Shown here: positions 1 through 11,940 of the stretch, in pieces
Layout of the letters: each line of letters opens with the position of its first letter
Numbering within the stretch: position 1 is the first letter of the stretch
Assembly: GCA_035578155.1 (NCBI GenBank)
Contig: JAPWDM010000003.1
Location: 65,464,142 to 65,528,141, forward strand
Length of the DNA stretch: 64,000 bases
Direction of reading: 5' to 3'
Origin: Brachynemurus nebulosus
Lineage: Eukaryota > Arthropoda > Insecta > Neuroptera > Myrmeleontidae
The notes under the pieces: generated by a model
The model's database searches: none
Seen by the model: only the letters and a program-made list of their open reading frames with translations
Told to the model about the DNA's origin: nothing
Translations under genes and position numbers: made by a program

Positions 1-2138
1 TAGTGTAATATATAATATGTTCATTGGTCTGTGGTTACAACCCAATCAATATTATTGAAAAAAAACTTTTCATTAAACCAAAAAATTTTCTCATTTCCAA
101 CATTACGGTGGATTTTCAAAAGAATCTTTTGTTTTCATTTTAATTGATTTTCATTTTAAATTAACAAAAAGATAATCGCAAATTCCTGCTGGTAGACAGG
201 AGTTGGTGGGGTGAAAGGGGGGGTAAAGTCGATATTTACATTACATGTTGGTTGCGCGCTTTATTTATCAGAATCTTTACATGTATATGTATATGTGTGT
301 GTATTGGGGAAAATAAAGAAAAAACAACATGATCAACCATAAATTTTAATTTTCAATATAATAATAAAAAGAACATGCGTATCGTAATATTTACGATGGT
401 TAACAAGAAAGTAAGCAGTCAAGCAAACCGAAAAGATGGTCATGAAATAAACAGTGGCGACACATACCAAAAAAATTAGAGAAATAATGGTGATTATTAT
501 AAAATTTTTTAAAAATTATTGTATTCGATGGTTTTAGTTCAATGCAGTATCTATAATTATATTTTGACGATTCGGATGTAAAATTTTCATTTTTAAAAAA
601 TACACACTACCACTTAGAATTGACGATCCTACCAGGATAACAGCAACAAACGACACGCAACATACTTTATGAACACCAATCATACTAATAAAATAATTAT
701 TTGACAGAAAGAAACCATTATCTTAAATTAAAAAATAATAGAGAATTTAGTAAGTACAGAGAAAATTAATTTCTCCAAAAAAAAAAAAAATATCTTCATG
801 CGCCATTGACAAAGTTGATTTCACTTTACAATTTGATATTTCAATTTGAAATTAACAATTAATTGATTTCTTCTGTAATTTAATGGTACTGGTTTAAATA
901 TGTCTTTTTTTTTATTCTCGTAAGAAAACAATATACGGCCCGTCATTGTCAAATTCAATGTATCCAAGTGCGGACTGACCACCTATGTGATGACAAAAAA
1001 CGTGAATTCATACGGATTTCGAAATTAGTAAAAGTAGCGCTTGCGAATTTTTTCGGCAACTACCCAATCGATCTCGAAAATTTGTTCACTGGCGAACTGT
1101 ACTAGTTCAGGCAACCACTCAAGTTTAAAATTGTCATCCACGGCCTTGAGACGGCAAAAAAAGTCAAAAATAAACGACTAAACGGATATTGATTAAATTC
1201 TCAGGTATCAATGGAAAACTCAATGCGTGTGAAATGTATAAACAAATTTGCCTTCTCAAAAATCATATTTACAAAATCATCCCTGATCATTGTGCTGTCT
1301 GTGCTGGTGGTGTGCAAGGACGAACAAGGACGCGACGAAGGAAAAGGAACTTTATTTTAATATTTTATGTGAATATTTATGTTTTAGCTTTTCGTTCACT
1401 AACTCAAAAAAAAAAAACCATACCGTCCTCGTTCTCTTTGTGATATCGTTTTTAAATTTATGAATACCACCGATAGATAGCGCTTACGTACCACACACAA
1501 CACACGGTTCGCTGACTATATCAATGATTCGTTACGTTCGGGGATCGAACGAGGCTTCTTTATCTTTTTCGCTTTTTTGTTGTTGCTTCGAGCTTCTTGG
1601 TTATGGTAATGTGATTCACGCGCGTTCAATAAACTCTTCCTCCTCGGCTCGGCCCGACCAACCGACCGACCGAGTAAGGAACCATAAAAATTTAATATAA
1701 TCAAATATACAAAAGATGGCAATGCGACTACTCTTTTTCGGTGGTGGAATATATTATGTTTTGATTTATAAAAATATCGCGTACTTATTATTATTAGGTT
1801 CATCCATTTTATTTCATTGTAATAAAAATTTATAAATTATTGAGTACATCTGTCTTTTATGCTTCTTTCACTTGCGCCCTGCTCAACGTAGGTAATGCTT
1901 GCTTTTTATCCGTCATTCGTTTATCTATTGTATTACCTACTGTTCTTTATGTTTCTCGGTTTCATTCAAAATAGTTTTTACACATGTGCGTACAGTAATG
2001 GTCAAAGGAAATGCAACAGTGCGCAAGAAAGTTCCGAAGTACGGCCGGCGATATCGGATCGTCTGATGCAATCTCAAATTCGTAAAGATTAATCTACTTA
2101 CTTATTTACCAAAAACCCTATAAATCTATCTACCATGT
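1..2138. other. Unassigned AT-rich non-coding stretch
   Basis: I see no supported gene or element boundary here. Short open frames, for example at 1189-1443 and 1516-1803, are low-complexity and match no family I know. Positions 1540-1690 are richer in C and G than the surroundings and contain several CGAC/CGAG words. That could mark an untranslated or regulatory segment, but nothing shows it directly. Confidence 0.5.
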
Positions 2139-4151
2139 TAGTCTAGTCTAGAAGAGCCATTTTAGTGAAATTCTCATAGAGGGCACCAAAAATTATGATT
2201 TTGGTGTCATTCGATTCGTATTGACTTCTAGAAACTTTTTGAAAAAGTTGAAAATGCGCTCATAAAAATTGCAATTGTTATAAACAAAAGAGTGAAAAAA
2301 AAATGGGTGTTTTTGTTTTTTTGAAAAATTTCACACACTATTCAAGATTTTTGAAATTAAAAAAAAGATCTGAAAAGAGCAGGAAATTTCACAAAAATAA
2401 GTCCGAACTCCCGAAACTGTATCTCCAATATTTATAATTTTAACAGAGCCCTAAAGTTATTGCTCAAATGGGGTGTTTGGCGTTCTCGCGCACCGCGTCA
2501 TTCAAACACGGTAAACAAAAAAAATTATTTAAATATATTAAATATCAATATTAAGGAATAAAAAAATTCACGTACCTTCGGAATAAGTTGATAGACAATA
2601 ATCCGTGCAAAAAAAAAATTTATATGTATTTTTCCGTTAGTTATGCTATTGTTAATTAACAAAATTTTTGAAACCGAAAGTTGACATAGAAACCTTAATA
2701 ATTATTTAACTAAAAAGCTCAATTTTTTTTTGCGTCGTAGAATTGTTCTGAAGAGGTGAAAAAATAGATTCCCGTTGAAAAAGTCAAAAATTTTTAATTT
2801 TCCACTTTTTTATAAACAATCAATTGCATTGAAAAATGAGAAATGTTGATAAAGCATTGGTTTTTTTTTTGTTTTTTTAAATCTTAATTATTTCGTCTTT
2901 TTCTCATTGAGCGCCACCTGAAAATAATTTTTTTAAATTTTTAAATGCTATTATTTAAAAAATTGTTATAAACAAATGTATTGTTTTTGAGGCAACGGAA
3001 AAAAAATTTTTTTTATTCGAAGGACCAATAAATATTATGATTTTTACAAGAAAAATCGTTTCTCAAAAAAAAATTTTTATTGCTCAAAAATGCATTTGTT
3101 AATGAACAATTTTTTTGTGTTATTTATTATTAATATTAAAATCCGTTTTTCTTTTTTTTTTTTTTTTTAAATTATTATTTATATTGCTCTTTCATATTCC
3201 GAAGAAATTACAATTTTTTATTTATATTTAATAAGTTTATTTAATAAACAATTTGTTATAAACAAATAAATTTTTACGTTTTTTAATTGTAATTTCTTCG
3301 GAATATGAAAGAGCAATAATATAAATAATGATTTTTTAAAAGAAAAAAAAAAACGAATCTTTAATATTAATAATAAATGACACAAAAAAATTGTTCATTA
3401 ACAAATGCATTTTTGAGCAATAAAAAATTTTTTTAAGAAACGATTTTTCTTTTAAAAATCATAATATTTATTGGTCCTTCGAATCAAAATAAATTTTTTT
3501 CCATTGCCTCAAAAACAATGCATTTGTTTATAACAATTTTTTAAATAATAGCATTTAAAAATTTAAAAAAATTATTTTCAGGTGGCGCTCAATGAGAAAA
3601 AGACGAAATAATTAAGATTTAAAAAAACAAAAAAAAAAACCAATGCTTTATCAACATTTCTCATTTTTCAATGCAATGCAATGCACGGATTATTGTCTAT
3701 CAACTTATTCCGAAGGTACGTGAATTTTTTCATTCCTTAATATTGATATTTAATATATTTAAATAATTTTTTTTGTTTACCGTGTTTGAATGACGCGGTG
3801 CGCGAGAACGCCAAACACCCCATTTTAGCAATAACTTTAGGGCTCTGTTAAAATTATAAATATTGGAGATACAGTTTCGGGAGTTGGGACTTATTTTTGT
3901 GAAATTTCCTGCTTTTTTCAGATCTTTTTTTTTAATTTCAAAAATCTTGAATAGTTTTTGAAATTTTTCAAAAAAACAAAAACACCCATTTTTTTCACTC
4001 TTTTGTTTATAACAATTGCAATTTTTATGAGCGCATTTTCAACTTTTTCAAAAAGTTTCTAGAGGTCAATACGAATCGAATGACACCAAAATCATAATTT
4101 TTGGAACCCTCTATGAGAATTTCACTAAAATGGCTCTTCTAGACTAGACTA
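2139..4151. mobile_element. 2-kb foldback (long inverted repeat) element
   Basis: The left arm (2139-3213) is repeated in reverse complement as the right arm (3287-4151), around a loop of about 73 bases. The outer end reads TAGTCTAGTCTAGAAGAGCC on one side and its reverse complement on the other. Both ends carry TA, consistent with (but not proof of) a TA target duplication of the Tc1/mariner type. The arms match closely, including a GC-rich block at 2472-2516 mirrored near 3777-3822 that contains GCGTTCTCGCGCACCGCGTC. The left arm has about 213 extra bases (2610-2822) with no partner. There is no coding capacity. It can form a very long hairpin when single-stranded or transcribed. Confidence 0.85.
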
Positions 4152-4591
4152 TGTGAGTTTTTTGAGAGTTGCCATTTTTATTACAGCCAAATTTGTATGA
4201 TAGAAATGGTACTGGAAAAGGTTCTTTTCTTGGATGTAATGGAAATGTAACCAAGAAAAACACTATCGGTTGAAGTAGCCTCAAATACATATGCATATTT
4301 GTACCGCCTAATTGATAAAGAAAATTAAACAATTAAACTAGTGTAAAAAAAATTTTTTGCTCATTTCTGTTGTTAATTAATACATTAGATCAGTTTTATC
4401 GAAAAATTAACATATAGTCTCATTTAAAATCTATAAGTTTGTATCATAGCTCGAAAACCGTAAGAGCTATAAAGCTCCTGACTATAGCAATCAGTTGCCC
4501 CGGTCGATATCTACAACTCTTATTTGAACAATTTTTCGATTAAATCAACGGTTTGGCTGTAACAAAAATGGCAACTCTCAAAAAACTCACA
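4152..4591. mobile_element. TIR element (MITE-like), 440 bp
   Basis: The segment is bounded by a 39-bp inverted repeat (4152-4190 and 4553-4591) starting TGTGAGTTTTTTGAGAGTTG, with one mismatch seen by eye. It directly abuts the right end of the preceding foldback. I could not define a target-site duplication, so the superfamily is unassigned. The interior is AT-rich and non-coding. Confidence 0.75.
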
Positions 4592-5289
4592 CAGTATTTT
4601 ATAGCTAAATATTTTAGACTATGTTTAGACTAAATATTTTAGACTATATTATAGCTAAATATTTTTCCGTTGAAAAATATCAAATTTTATATGGGGATCT
4701 GTCGAACGAGGGTATATGACATCGGGTGTTTAAAAATCAGACTATTCTTAAAGAACATTTGCTGAAATGTCATTAATGATTTGAACTTTATAGGTCTACA
4801 TTTACATACAATTGATTTTTTTCTTCGATTGCTTGACAATTCTCTAGTTATTTCCAGACGTTTGTATACTATAAACTCATTATATTCACTCATTTCTTTC
4901 ATATTTTTACCATATTTTAACTATTTTTCACATACAAAATTCTCTCTCCTTCAACAAAATTTCTTTGCTTCGAACTTGTCAACTCATGTACAACTATTTT
5001 TAATATTTATCATTCTTCTCTTCATATCGCTCTAACTAAATTGCATATAGAACTATTGTCAGTGTACCTTTTCGTCAGCCATTTTTATTAACCCACGCCT
5101 ATTTGACAGTTTCCAATAGAATAGACCTTGTTATTACACAGATCAAGGGCATTCAACTTTTTTTTTCAGCCTTTTTATTACAATTTATTCGATAATTTAC
5201 TTTTACATAAGCCAGGTTCTTAGGTAAAAGTAACCAAGTTCATTCAGGGAATGTAATTTTTCTATTATCTTTACGATTTTGTCAAAAAA
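4592..5289. other. Unassigned AT-rich stretch
   Basis: A short direct repetition built on TAGCTAAATATTTTAGACTA lies at about 4600-4665. Otherwise I see no bounded repeat and no credible gene. Confidence 0.5.
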
Positions 5290-5297
5290 GAAATAAG

Positions 5298-5880
5298 TAG
5301 AGATGAGCTAAACGGTTATTTTCTAATAACTGTTATTGAAATAACAGTTACTGAAAAATAACTGTTATATAACAATTATTATAATAACTGGTATGGTATT
5401 TGGATATTTGACATAATTATTGTAAGATATTCGATATGCGTATAAACGGTTCTGTTAGTGAAATATGCACAGATCTATAATACTGACGGATACTAAATAA
5501 TCTGCAATATCTGTTCAAATACTTGTCTGTACAAGGATTTAGGCTTTATATACACAATTTTAACAATTTTATGGATACAAAATTACAAATACAAATAGAT
5601 AACTGTACAATAGACAATAGTTCTTTTTTAAGGGTTTTTTAAATGTGCTACAATAGAAAATGTGTAACTTGCCTGGGGCGTTATTATTTTGAAATTCTCC
5701 GTAGGTGGTTAAAATAAATTACTGTGATCCTTGCTTTCGAATATATTAATATTGACCAATGTTATCGATATTGCGAAAGGAGTTATTTAAGTAACCAGTT
5801 ACTGGGTATATCCAGACGATAACTGTTATCTTTCTATACTAGTTACAAAATAACAGTTATCGATATATCGATCATCTCTA
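5298..5880. mobile_element. Non-autonomous hAT-type element with perfect 8-bp TSD
   Basis: The termini read TAGAGATGAGC on the left and TAGAGATGATC (reverse complement) on the right. They are flanked by a perfect 8-bp direct repeat GAAATAAG at 5290-5297 and 5881-5888. TIRs of the TAGAGATGRNC type with 8-bp TSDs are typical of the hAT superfamily. Sub-terminal regions carry repeated AATAACAGTTA motifs in both orientations, as expected of transposase-binding arrays. There is no transposase frame, so mobilisation would need a transposase in trans. Confidence 0.9.
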
Positions 5881-5888
5881 GAAATAAG

Positions 5889-6240
5889 CAATATCGAAAA
5901 CCCATGGGCAGCTTCAAATTTTATGTTTTGAGCATCAAAAGCACGGTTTTTGAAGCTTTTAAAAAAATTTTGTATACGTGATGACGTCATCAGGTTAATT
6001 TTTTTTCTTTTTTAATCTATAGCTATAACAAAATAATCTGTTGGTGAAACTGTGCGACAATAGAATCAATTCCATCTTCTAAACGGCCCAAAAATCCTAA
6101 CACGATAGATCTGGCCACAGTAAGCACAAAATTTTGTTCTGAAAATGCAGTTTTGATGTGAATATTCAAAACAAACGGTTTTTCACAAGGAATTTTTTCC
6201 TTTTACATTTTTCAGTTCTAGTAAACATATAAGATTATCT
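5889..6240 (+). repeat. Dispersed repeat copy sharing a TGATGACGTCATCA block with 50.8-51.2 kb
   Basis: Around 5960-6040, the run AAAAAATTTTGTATACGTGA, a TGATGACGTCATCA palindrome, a T/C-rich run and CTGTTGGTGA recur in the same order and strand at about 50950-51045, with moderate divergence. The ends are not defined. The palindrome resembles a CREB/ATF site (TGACGTCA), but nothing shows that it is used. Confidence 0.55.
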
Positions 6241-7170
6241 CTTTAAAAATTTTATAAGTATATTCAACATGGGGGATTAACTGTACAATACATACACACA
6301 CACATACAAAGACGAAAAGCATTCTTTGTTATATGCATCATTATTTTATGAATTCGTCTTTGAATGGGTACGACGCTGAATGTCTAAGGAAGTCGTGAAG
6401 GAAAACGTAAATTGGAGCCATTGTTAAAAACATTTTAAATGAAGTCAATAAATAAAAATGTCTACAATGGAAAAAAACTGTTCTACAAAATGCGTTTTAT
6501 AAACGTTTTGTTGTAACCGCACTGTAAAACACTCCAAAATTTTGAGCACCATATTGAAGCGTTATAAACCATTTTATTATTGTTCATAACATTTTCAAAA
6601 ATGTAATTTTTTTGAAAAATATAATTCCCGGTAACATAGTTTATATTTGTTCGGTAAGTGTAATGAATATAATTCACATGAAATGTTCTATTTTAAATTT
6701 GCCATCTCGTTTCCGCGGGCTTTCCATATTAGATTCATTAAAAAAGTTTATTCACATCTATTTGGTGTAATCATAAAAATACCCGTGTCGCAGCATCTGC
6801 ATAACATAGCGAATTTTCAAATACTGAACACTGGCGGATCTCATCTGAGACTTGTACTCATTTAACATAGTTTAGCTTTCTAATTGGGAAAAAATTTTCA
6901 AAATCAGTTGAGTTGTTAATTTTTGGCGTTTTTGGGTTCCTAGCGGATCTCATATAGCGTAGAATATATCCATTTAAAAATATATTATTCTATTACATTA
7001 CATAACTACAGTTTTCGAGTTTTTTTTTCTAGGTATGCAAGCAGATATATATAAATTATATTTTCTCTCTAAAAGAGAAAATCATACAAAAATTTGCTTT
7101 CCTAAGTACCTAAAATATCTAGTTAATTTTAATTTAAAAAAGATAAGACAGAGATATTGTTATTATAACA
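6241..7170. other. Unassigned AT-rich stretch
   Basis: Nothing bounded is seen. GCGGATCTCAT occurs twice, at 6834 and 6943, as a minor direct repeat. Small open frames here are not credible genes. Confidence 0.45.
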
Positions 7171-7178
7171 CATACATA

Positions 7179-7554
7179 CCTAGAGTAATAGAGGCACAGC
7201 AACTATCTCTATCATGAAATATGCAGTGTGCATTTTTGTGTACCTTAGGCAACTTAGTAGTCACTTTCTCACTGGCACTCGATGAGTGCAGGTCAATTAT
7301 AAATAAGACAATGGATTTGATTGTTATTGGCATTGTTACGTCCCCACACGGAGCGTTGTGGTATCATACATATGTATGCGAAGTACGGTCACGTGACGGC
7401 CACTACTACCAATGATTACTAACACAAATACACAATATCGCATCAATACAAAGTAAACACCGTGCACGTATATGTATAACATATTTTCTATCTCTTACTG
7501 GTTACACTGGTTCCAGTAGTATAGAGATAGATATGTTGTCTCTATTGCTCTATG
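7179..7554. mobile_element. hAT-type MITE, copy 1 (376 bp, 8-bp TSD)
   Basis: The ends CCTAGAGTAATAGAG (left) and CATAGAGCAATAGAG (right, reverse complement) are imperfect TIRs. A perfect 8-bp direct repeat CATACATA flanks them at 7171-7178 and 7555-7562. The same element lies at 26615-26981 with a different 8-bp TSD, which confirms the boundaries. The interior has a GTCACGTGAC palindrome and a sub-terminal ACTGGTTCCAGT palindrome. It is non-coding; an open frame at 7221-7415 lies inside the element and is incidental. Confidence 0.9.
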
Positions 7555-7562
7555 CATACATA

Positions 7563-8635
7563 AAATTGTTTTCTCTGTATTCCATATCGTAAAGGATTAG
7601 CAACATAATAAGAACTACTTAACAGAAAAAAAATTATAAGAACATTTTCTTCATAATTTTTTCTCTCTTTTCAACGATGTAAAAATCGAACTGTCTAATG
7701 ATAGGATCGAATGATAAAATGGACAAAAAACCTACTTCTGGGCATCCGACGTGTATGGCTAACGAACTTAGCCAAGCCAATCCGGATTCCAGCTCACACA
7801 CCTAATTTCATAAGCAATAAACGTTTCATTCGAGAGTTATCGCGTACACATAAACACATATAGAGGCTCCAAGACAAATTTCTGTCATAGTCCAGGACTC
7901 AGGTCTTACCATAAGAGCTGCTGTAATAGCTGCATTTCCAGAATAGAAATTCGCTAAAACTGATTCCATTTTACATATACACAATGTAAAATTAACCCAA
8001 TAAACATAGGAAATGTATTAACAATAACTGAAGCCACTGAAACGATACCAAATAATTGACTTTACGTTCTGTATGGTATTTGTAATAAATGAAGATATTA
8101 ATAGGTACATATGGTATGGTATATGTATAGTTGGACCTTACACTTATTTTTTACGCTGTCTATCTTTGTCACACAAATAATACGACTTACACACTGAAAT
8201 AATAACTGAATTTTATATTCGCATTAAAAATGTTTATGACACCTTGTTATAAAATGATCTGCAACGATATCACATTAAAAATTGCAGTGACGGTACGTCA
8301 CAAAAGTAAAAAAGTAGGCAACGAATAAGGTACGATGCAATCAGATCAACTTGGAAGTTTGTAGTTTTCATTGGATTTTAACGTTTTAGGATATAAGAAA
8401 GCGAGAAAATATCTTCAAAGGTACTAGGGTTACAGGAACCAAACCAAGTTCAAAATAATTCAGTATGTGAAGTACTAATTGTCAATGCAACAAAATTTGA
8501 TCATATTTCGTCCAGTAATTTCGTCATTTTTAATATTTTGAAAAAATTGAAAAAATTTTATTTTTTTCCGATTTTCTCCAGATTTTATTTATCGAAATCG
8601 ATGAGACTTGAATGCAAAGTAGTAAGTTTAAAAAA
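7563..8635. other. Unassigned AT-rich stretch
   Basis: No bounded repeat or gene is recognised. It ends at the TAAAAAA repeat that flanks the next foldback. Confidence 0.45.
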
Positions 8636-8642
8636 AGGATGT

Positions 8643-8900
8643 GGCTATTTATACATACAGTATGTATAACTAATTGGCTATTTATACATACAGTATGTAT
8701 ACGCAATTGGCTATTTATACATACGGTATGTATACGAAATTGGCTATTTATACATATATAGTGTGTATATGAAATTAGCTGTTTATACATAATTATGTGT
8801 ATACTGAATTGGCTATTTAAACCTACAGTATGTAGTTATATACTACCTAAAGCTAAACTGTATACGCAGTTGGCTACTTATACATACTGATTGAATGCGC
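8643..8900 (+). repeat. 33-bp tandem repeat array, left arm
   Basis: The unit start GGCTATTTATACATAC occurs at 8643, 8676, 8709 and 8742, an exact 33-bp spacing, followed by three or so diverged units up to about 8900. Each unit is centred on the palindrome TATACATACAGTATGTATA. The mirror array lies at 10000-10130. Confidence 0.9.
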
Positions 8901-9999
8901 TATTACAATTAATATTTTTTTAATAACTACACCATTATAATAACCGAATACCTCCGATTGAGCTGAATTATTTTTTTACATAATATTTTTGGCTTAAGAA
9001 GTTATCCGCTAAACGGATTTCTGGCGACGAGGACCGGAAGTGTATTTTTCAACCCTTCGAATGTCAAGCCTAGGAATTACTAAAAAATGTTTTCCGTTAC
9101 CATAGCAACAAAAATTAAAGATCGATTCTTATGGAACTTGGTGAGTAGCACAAAAATGAAATATAATGAAGTTTTTCGATATTTTGCTTAGTTTTCGTGA
9201 TATTACGTGTCAAATTTGAAAAACTTACTATATTGGATAGACAATTACGGTAGGTATATTACGGCTTGTATTGATAGAAGTAAGTGGAAAATGGACCGGA
9301 CAACTTCATTAAAACCTCATTTTCAGGCAAAGGGTAATTAAATAATTTTGAAGTCATTACACGCCGAGACATATTTGTAAATAATTACCCTTTGCCCAAG
9401 AATGAGGTTTCATTGGTGATGTCCCGTTCATTTTTCACTAATTTCTATGAATAAAAACCAAAATATACCATTCAAAAATTATATTTAAAACTGAGTTTAT
9501 ATCCGTAAAAATTGATACTAGGTATATGTGTATGTGTGTAATATACAATTCATTATCTCATTATAGTAAGTTTTAGAAATACAACACATATTATCTCGAA
9601 AAGTAAACAGGATATCGAAAAAATTTGTTCTTCCTTTTTTGTTCCATTGATCAAATTCTATAAGAATCTGCCTCTAATTTTTTATTACCATAACAAAGGA
9701 AACCTTTTTTTAGTCCTCAAATATGCAACTTCCGGTTTGCGTCGCCAAAAATCCGTTCTTAAGCTAAAAAGATTATGCAAAATTCAATCGGCGAGAATTT
9801 CGTTATTATTAGAATCGATAAATTTGTTATTATAAGTTATTTTACTGTCACCAGTGGAAAAGTCCATTTTAATACGCGCACCACGAAATTTTGACGATAT
9901 TTTTGGTGCTCAATGTGCGCATTATACATCAGAAATTACGGTAATTCTGAATAAGTAGTCAACTGCGTATATATACTGCATGTTTAAACAAAATATTCC

Positions 10000-10130
10000 A
10001 TATACATACTGTATGTATAAATAGCCAATTTCGTATACATACTGTATGTATAAATAGCCAATTGCGTATACATACTGTATGTATAAATAGCCAAATGTGT
10101 ATACATACTGTATGTATAAATAGCCACATC
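10000..10130 (-). repeat. 33-bp tandem repeat array, right arm
   Basis: This is the reverse-complement counterpart of the left-arm array. ATAGCC marks unit ends at 10021, 10054, 10087 and 10120, an exact 33-bp period. The units are less diverged from each other than those in the outer part of the left arm. Confidence 0.9.
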
Positions 10131-10154
10131 CTTAAAAAAATCGGATTATTTTAA

Positions 10155-10661
10155 CCCCTTATTGCATGAATTGTGAAGGAGGTGAAGAAAAAAATTTTTT
10201 TTACTGAAAATGTCTTTCACTTCTTTTATTTTAGTAGTCAAATTAAGAAAAAAAAATTAAGTCTTGTTGTATAGAAATTACTCGCATACGAAGCCAAATA
10301 TGGCACCTTGAAAATAAGCCCCAAAAATCGAAGAAAACAAGGAAACACACACGAATCACAACTATTCCATATTCTTGAATATATAAAGAATGTGTTTTGA
10401 AAATTTTTGATTTTAGTACTTACCGTTTTATTATTTTTAGTTTTCACAAATAAAATTAGCATCAGCACTCTGAAGATAACTTCAAATAATTTGACAACCC
10501 GCACTTACCAAAGACAATCAAAATTACGTTCCGTTACTCGAAAGAGTATAAAGTTAGGATTTAATATTAGTTTCAAAAAAAAAAAAAAAATATTTTAATA
10601 TGTTGAAAAAAAAAAATAGTAAAACTTAGAATCCATATATGGCTTCGGATGCGATAAGGAG
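10155..10661. mobile_element. TTAA-flanked TIR element (piggyBac-like MITE?)
   Basis: TTAA lies at 10151-10154 and 10662-10665. Immediately inside are CCCCTTATTGCATG on the left and CTCCTTATCGCATC (reverse complement) on the right. A TTAA target and a C-rich TIR start fit piggyBac-type elements. Because TTAA is a palindrome it could instead belong to the TIR. No transposase frame is seen. It begins 22 bases after the preceding foldback. Confidence 0.7.
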
Positions 10662-10665
10662 TTAA

Positions 10666-11648
10666 TGAGGCAATTAATGAGTTTTCTTTTTAACACAATT
10701 GTATTTTCTTATCAGTGTTGAAATTTTTAAATTTTGCACTATGGTAGAACATGTTGAATCAGTAATCGATTTTTTCATAAAGTTGTAAAAACCCACGATA
10801 AAAAAGTTCTAAAAAGTTTTAAAAATTGGATTCAGAATTCCACGAATGTATAATCTGAATCTATTGTAGATAAATTTAAGAGAAATTTCTACTCAAATCA
10901 TGCGTTTAAGAAAACTGAAACCGCTACTGAATGTAAGAATAATATATTTATGTCAACCTGTTACATCTGTCACCGAAGTATATTTTAATATACGGTTTTT
11001 CTTGTCTTTATTTTCCATACGGAAAAATATGAGGAAAATTAAAAATTTATATGTCGACATAGGTATAATAATAAGATATTAATATAGCCTTGCTGCTTGG
11101 TGGATACTCACGATTATATTAAGCTCAGAATTTGTTGGTATATATAAAGAGAAAAATATTTTAATATAGAGAAATCTACTTTTCGCATTAAATTTTAAAT
11201 CTGAATTTTTATGTTTCACAATAAAATTTAATACTTTTTCAAACTCTTAATACCCAATTAGTTTTAATTAGAACTGGTATTCGTGCAATGTCCATTGCTT
11301 TCATAATATTATTCGCAGAGCCGAATTGATCTTTGAGAGGTTCCTAGTTTAAAAGTTTTCACAAACAAAAAAAAATTATTCTTCCTATTCCACTCTAATT
11401 TTGACGGATTCAATCAATTTTGTGGAATCTCTCATTGTGTGGGGGCCCTGAAGTCCGTGCTACGAGTGCCCTTAAATAGATCCGGCTCCGATTAGCCCAG
11501 CATTTTCGTAAAATTGATTACCATTCATTTTAAAACAAGGTTACATCTGGATAAAATAAGAAATTCGGAAGCCTATTCAATATAACTGGGTTTCTCGATT
11601 AACACGACAAAGGTATACTATTTTTACACATGACTTTCACCCGATAAG
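10666..11648. other. Unassigned AT-rich stretch
   Basis: No bounded element or credible gene is seen. A locally GC-richer segment at about 11440-11500 shows no recognisable signal. Confidence 0.45.
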
Positions 11649-11940
11649 ATACAGTGAAACCTCCTACAACGTGATTTTTCATAAAATAATTAAAATATAG
11701 CAACCTGTACGGCCGCGGTTCTATCGAAACCGCGTTATAAAAAGCTTAGAATTTTGTACCGTGTTATATGCGGAAGCTAAAGTGATCTTGTGAAGTAAAT
11801 AAAAACTTTAAATACACTGATTGGTAACACTAAAGAATGATGAAGACTGCGATGACTGCCTTGACCACGTTGTTGGATGATTTTTACACGTATGTGCTCT
11901 AAGGTAATCGTGTTATACAAGTTAAGTGTTATGGGAATAC
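11649..11940. mobile_element. Possible pogo/Tigger-type MITE remnant
   Basis: The left end TACAGTGAAACCTCCTACAA resembles the TACAGTGAAACCTC-type termini of pogo/Tigger elements. Near the right side, ATAACACGATT and TATTCCCATAACACTT on the minus strand resemble a decayed partner end. The TIR match is weak and no clear TA pair was confirmed, so this is tentative. Confidence 0.3.

Larger units (their letters stand above)
8636..10132. mobile_element. 1.5-kb foldback element with palindromic tandem arrays in both arms
   Basis: The outer ends AGGATGTGGCTATTTATAC (left) and the reverse complement (right) are flanked by TAAAAAA on both sides, a possible 7-bp TSD. The two halves are diverged reverse complements centred near 9380. 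Examples are the block around 8990-9046 mirrored at 9727-9768, and the CAAAGGGTAATTA block near 9330 mirrored near 9390. Each arm begins with tandem 33-bp units, about seven on the left (8643-8900) and four on the right (10000-10130). It is non-coding. Confidence 0.85.

Noticed and set aside
5960..6040. CREB-type regulatory site TGACGTCA
   Set aside because: It is part of a dispersed repeat seen again at 50.9 kb; no evidence of regulatory use.
8643..10130. CRISPR-like array
   Set aside because: The 33-bp units are contiguous with palindromic cores, there are no unique spacers, and the context is eukaryotic.
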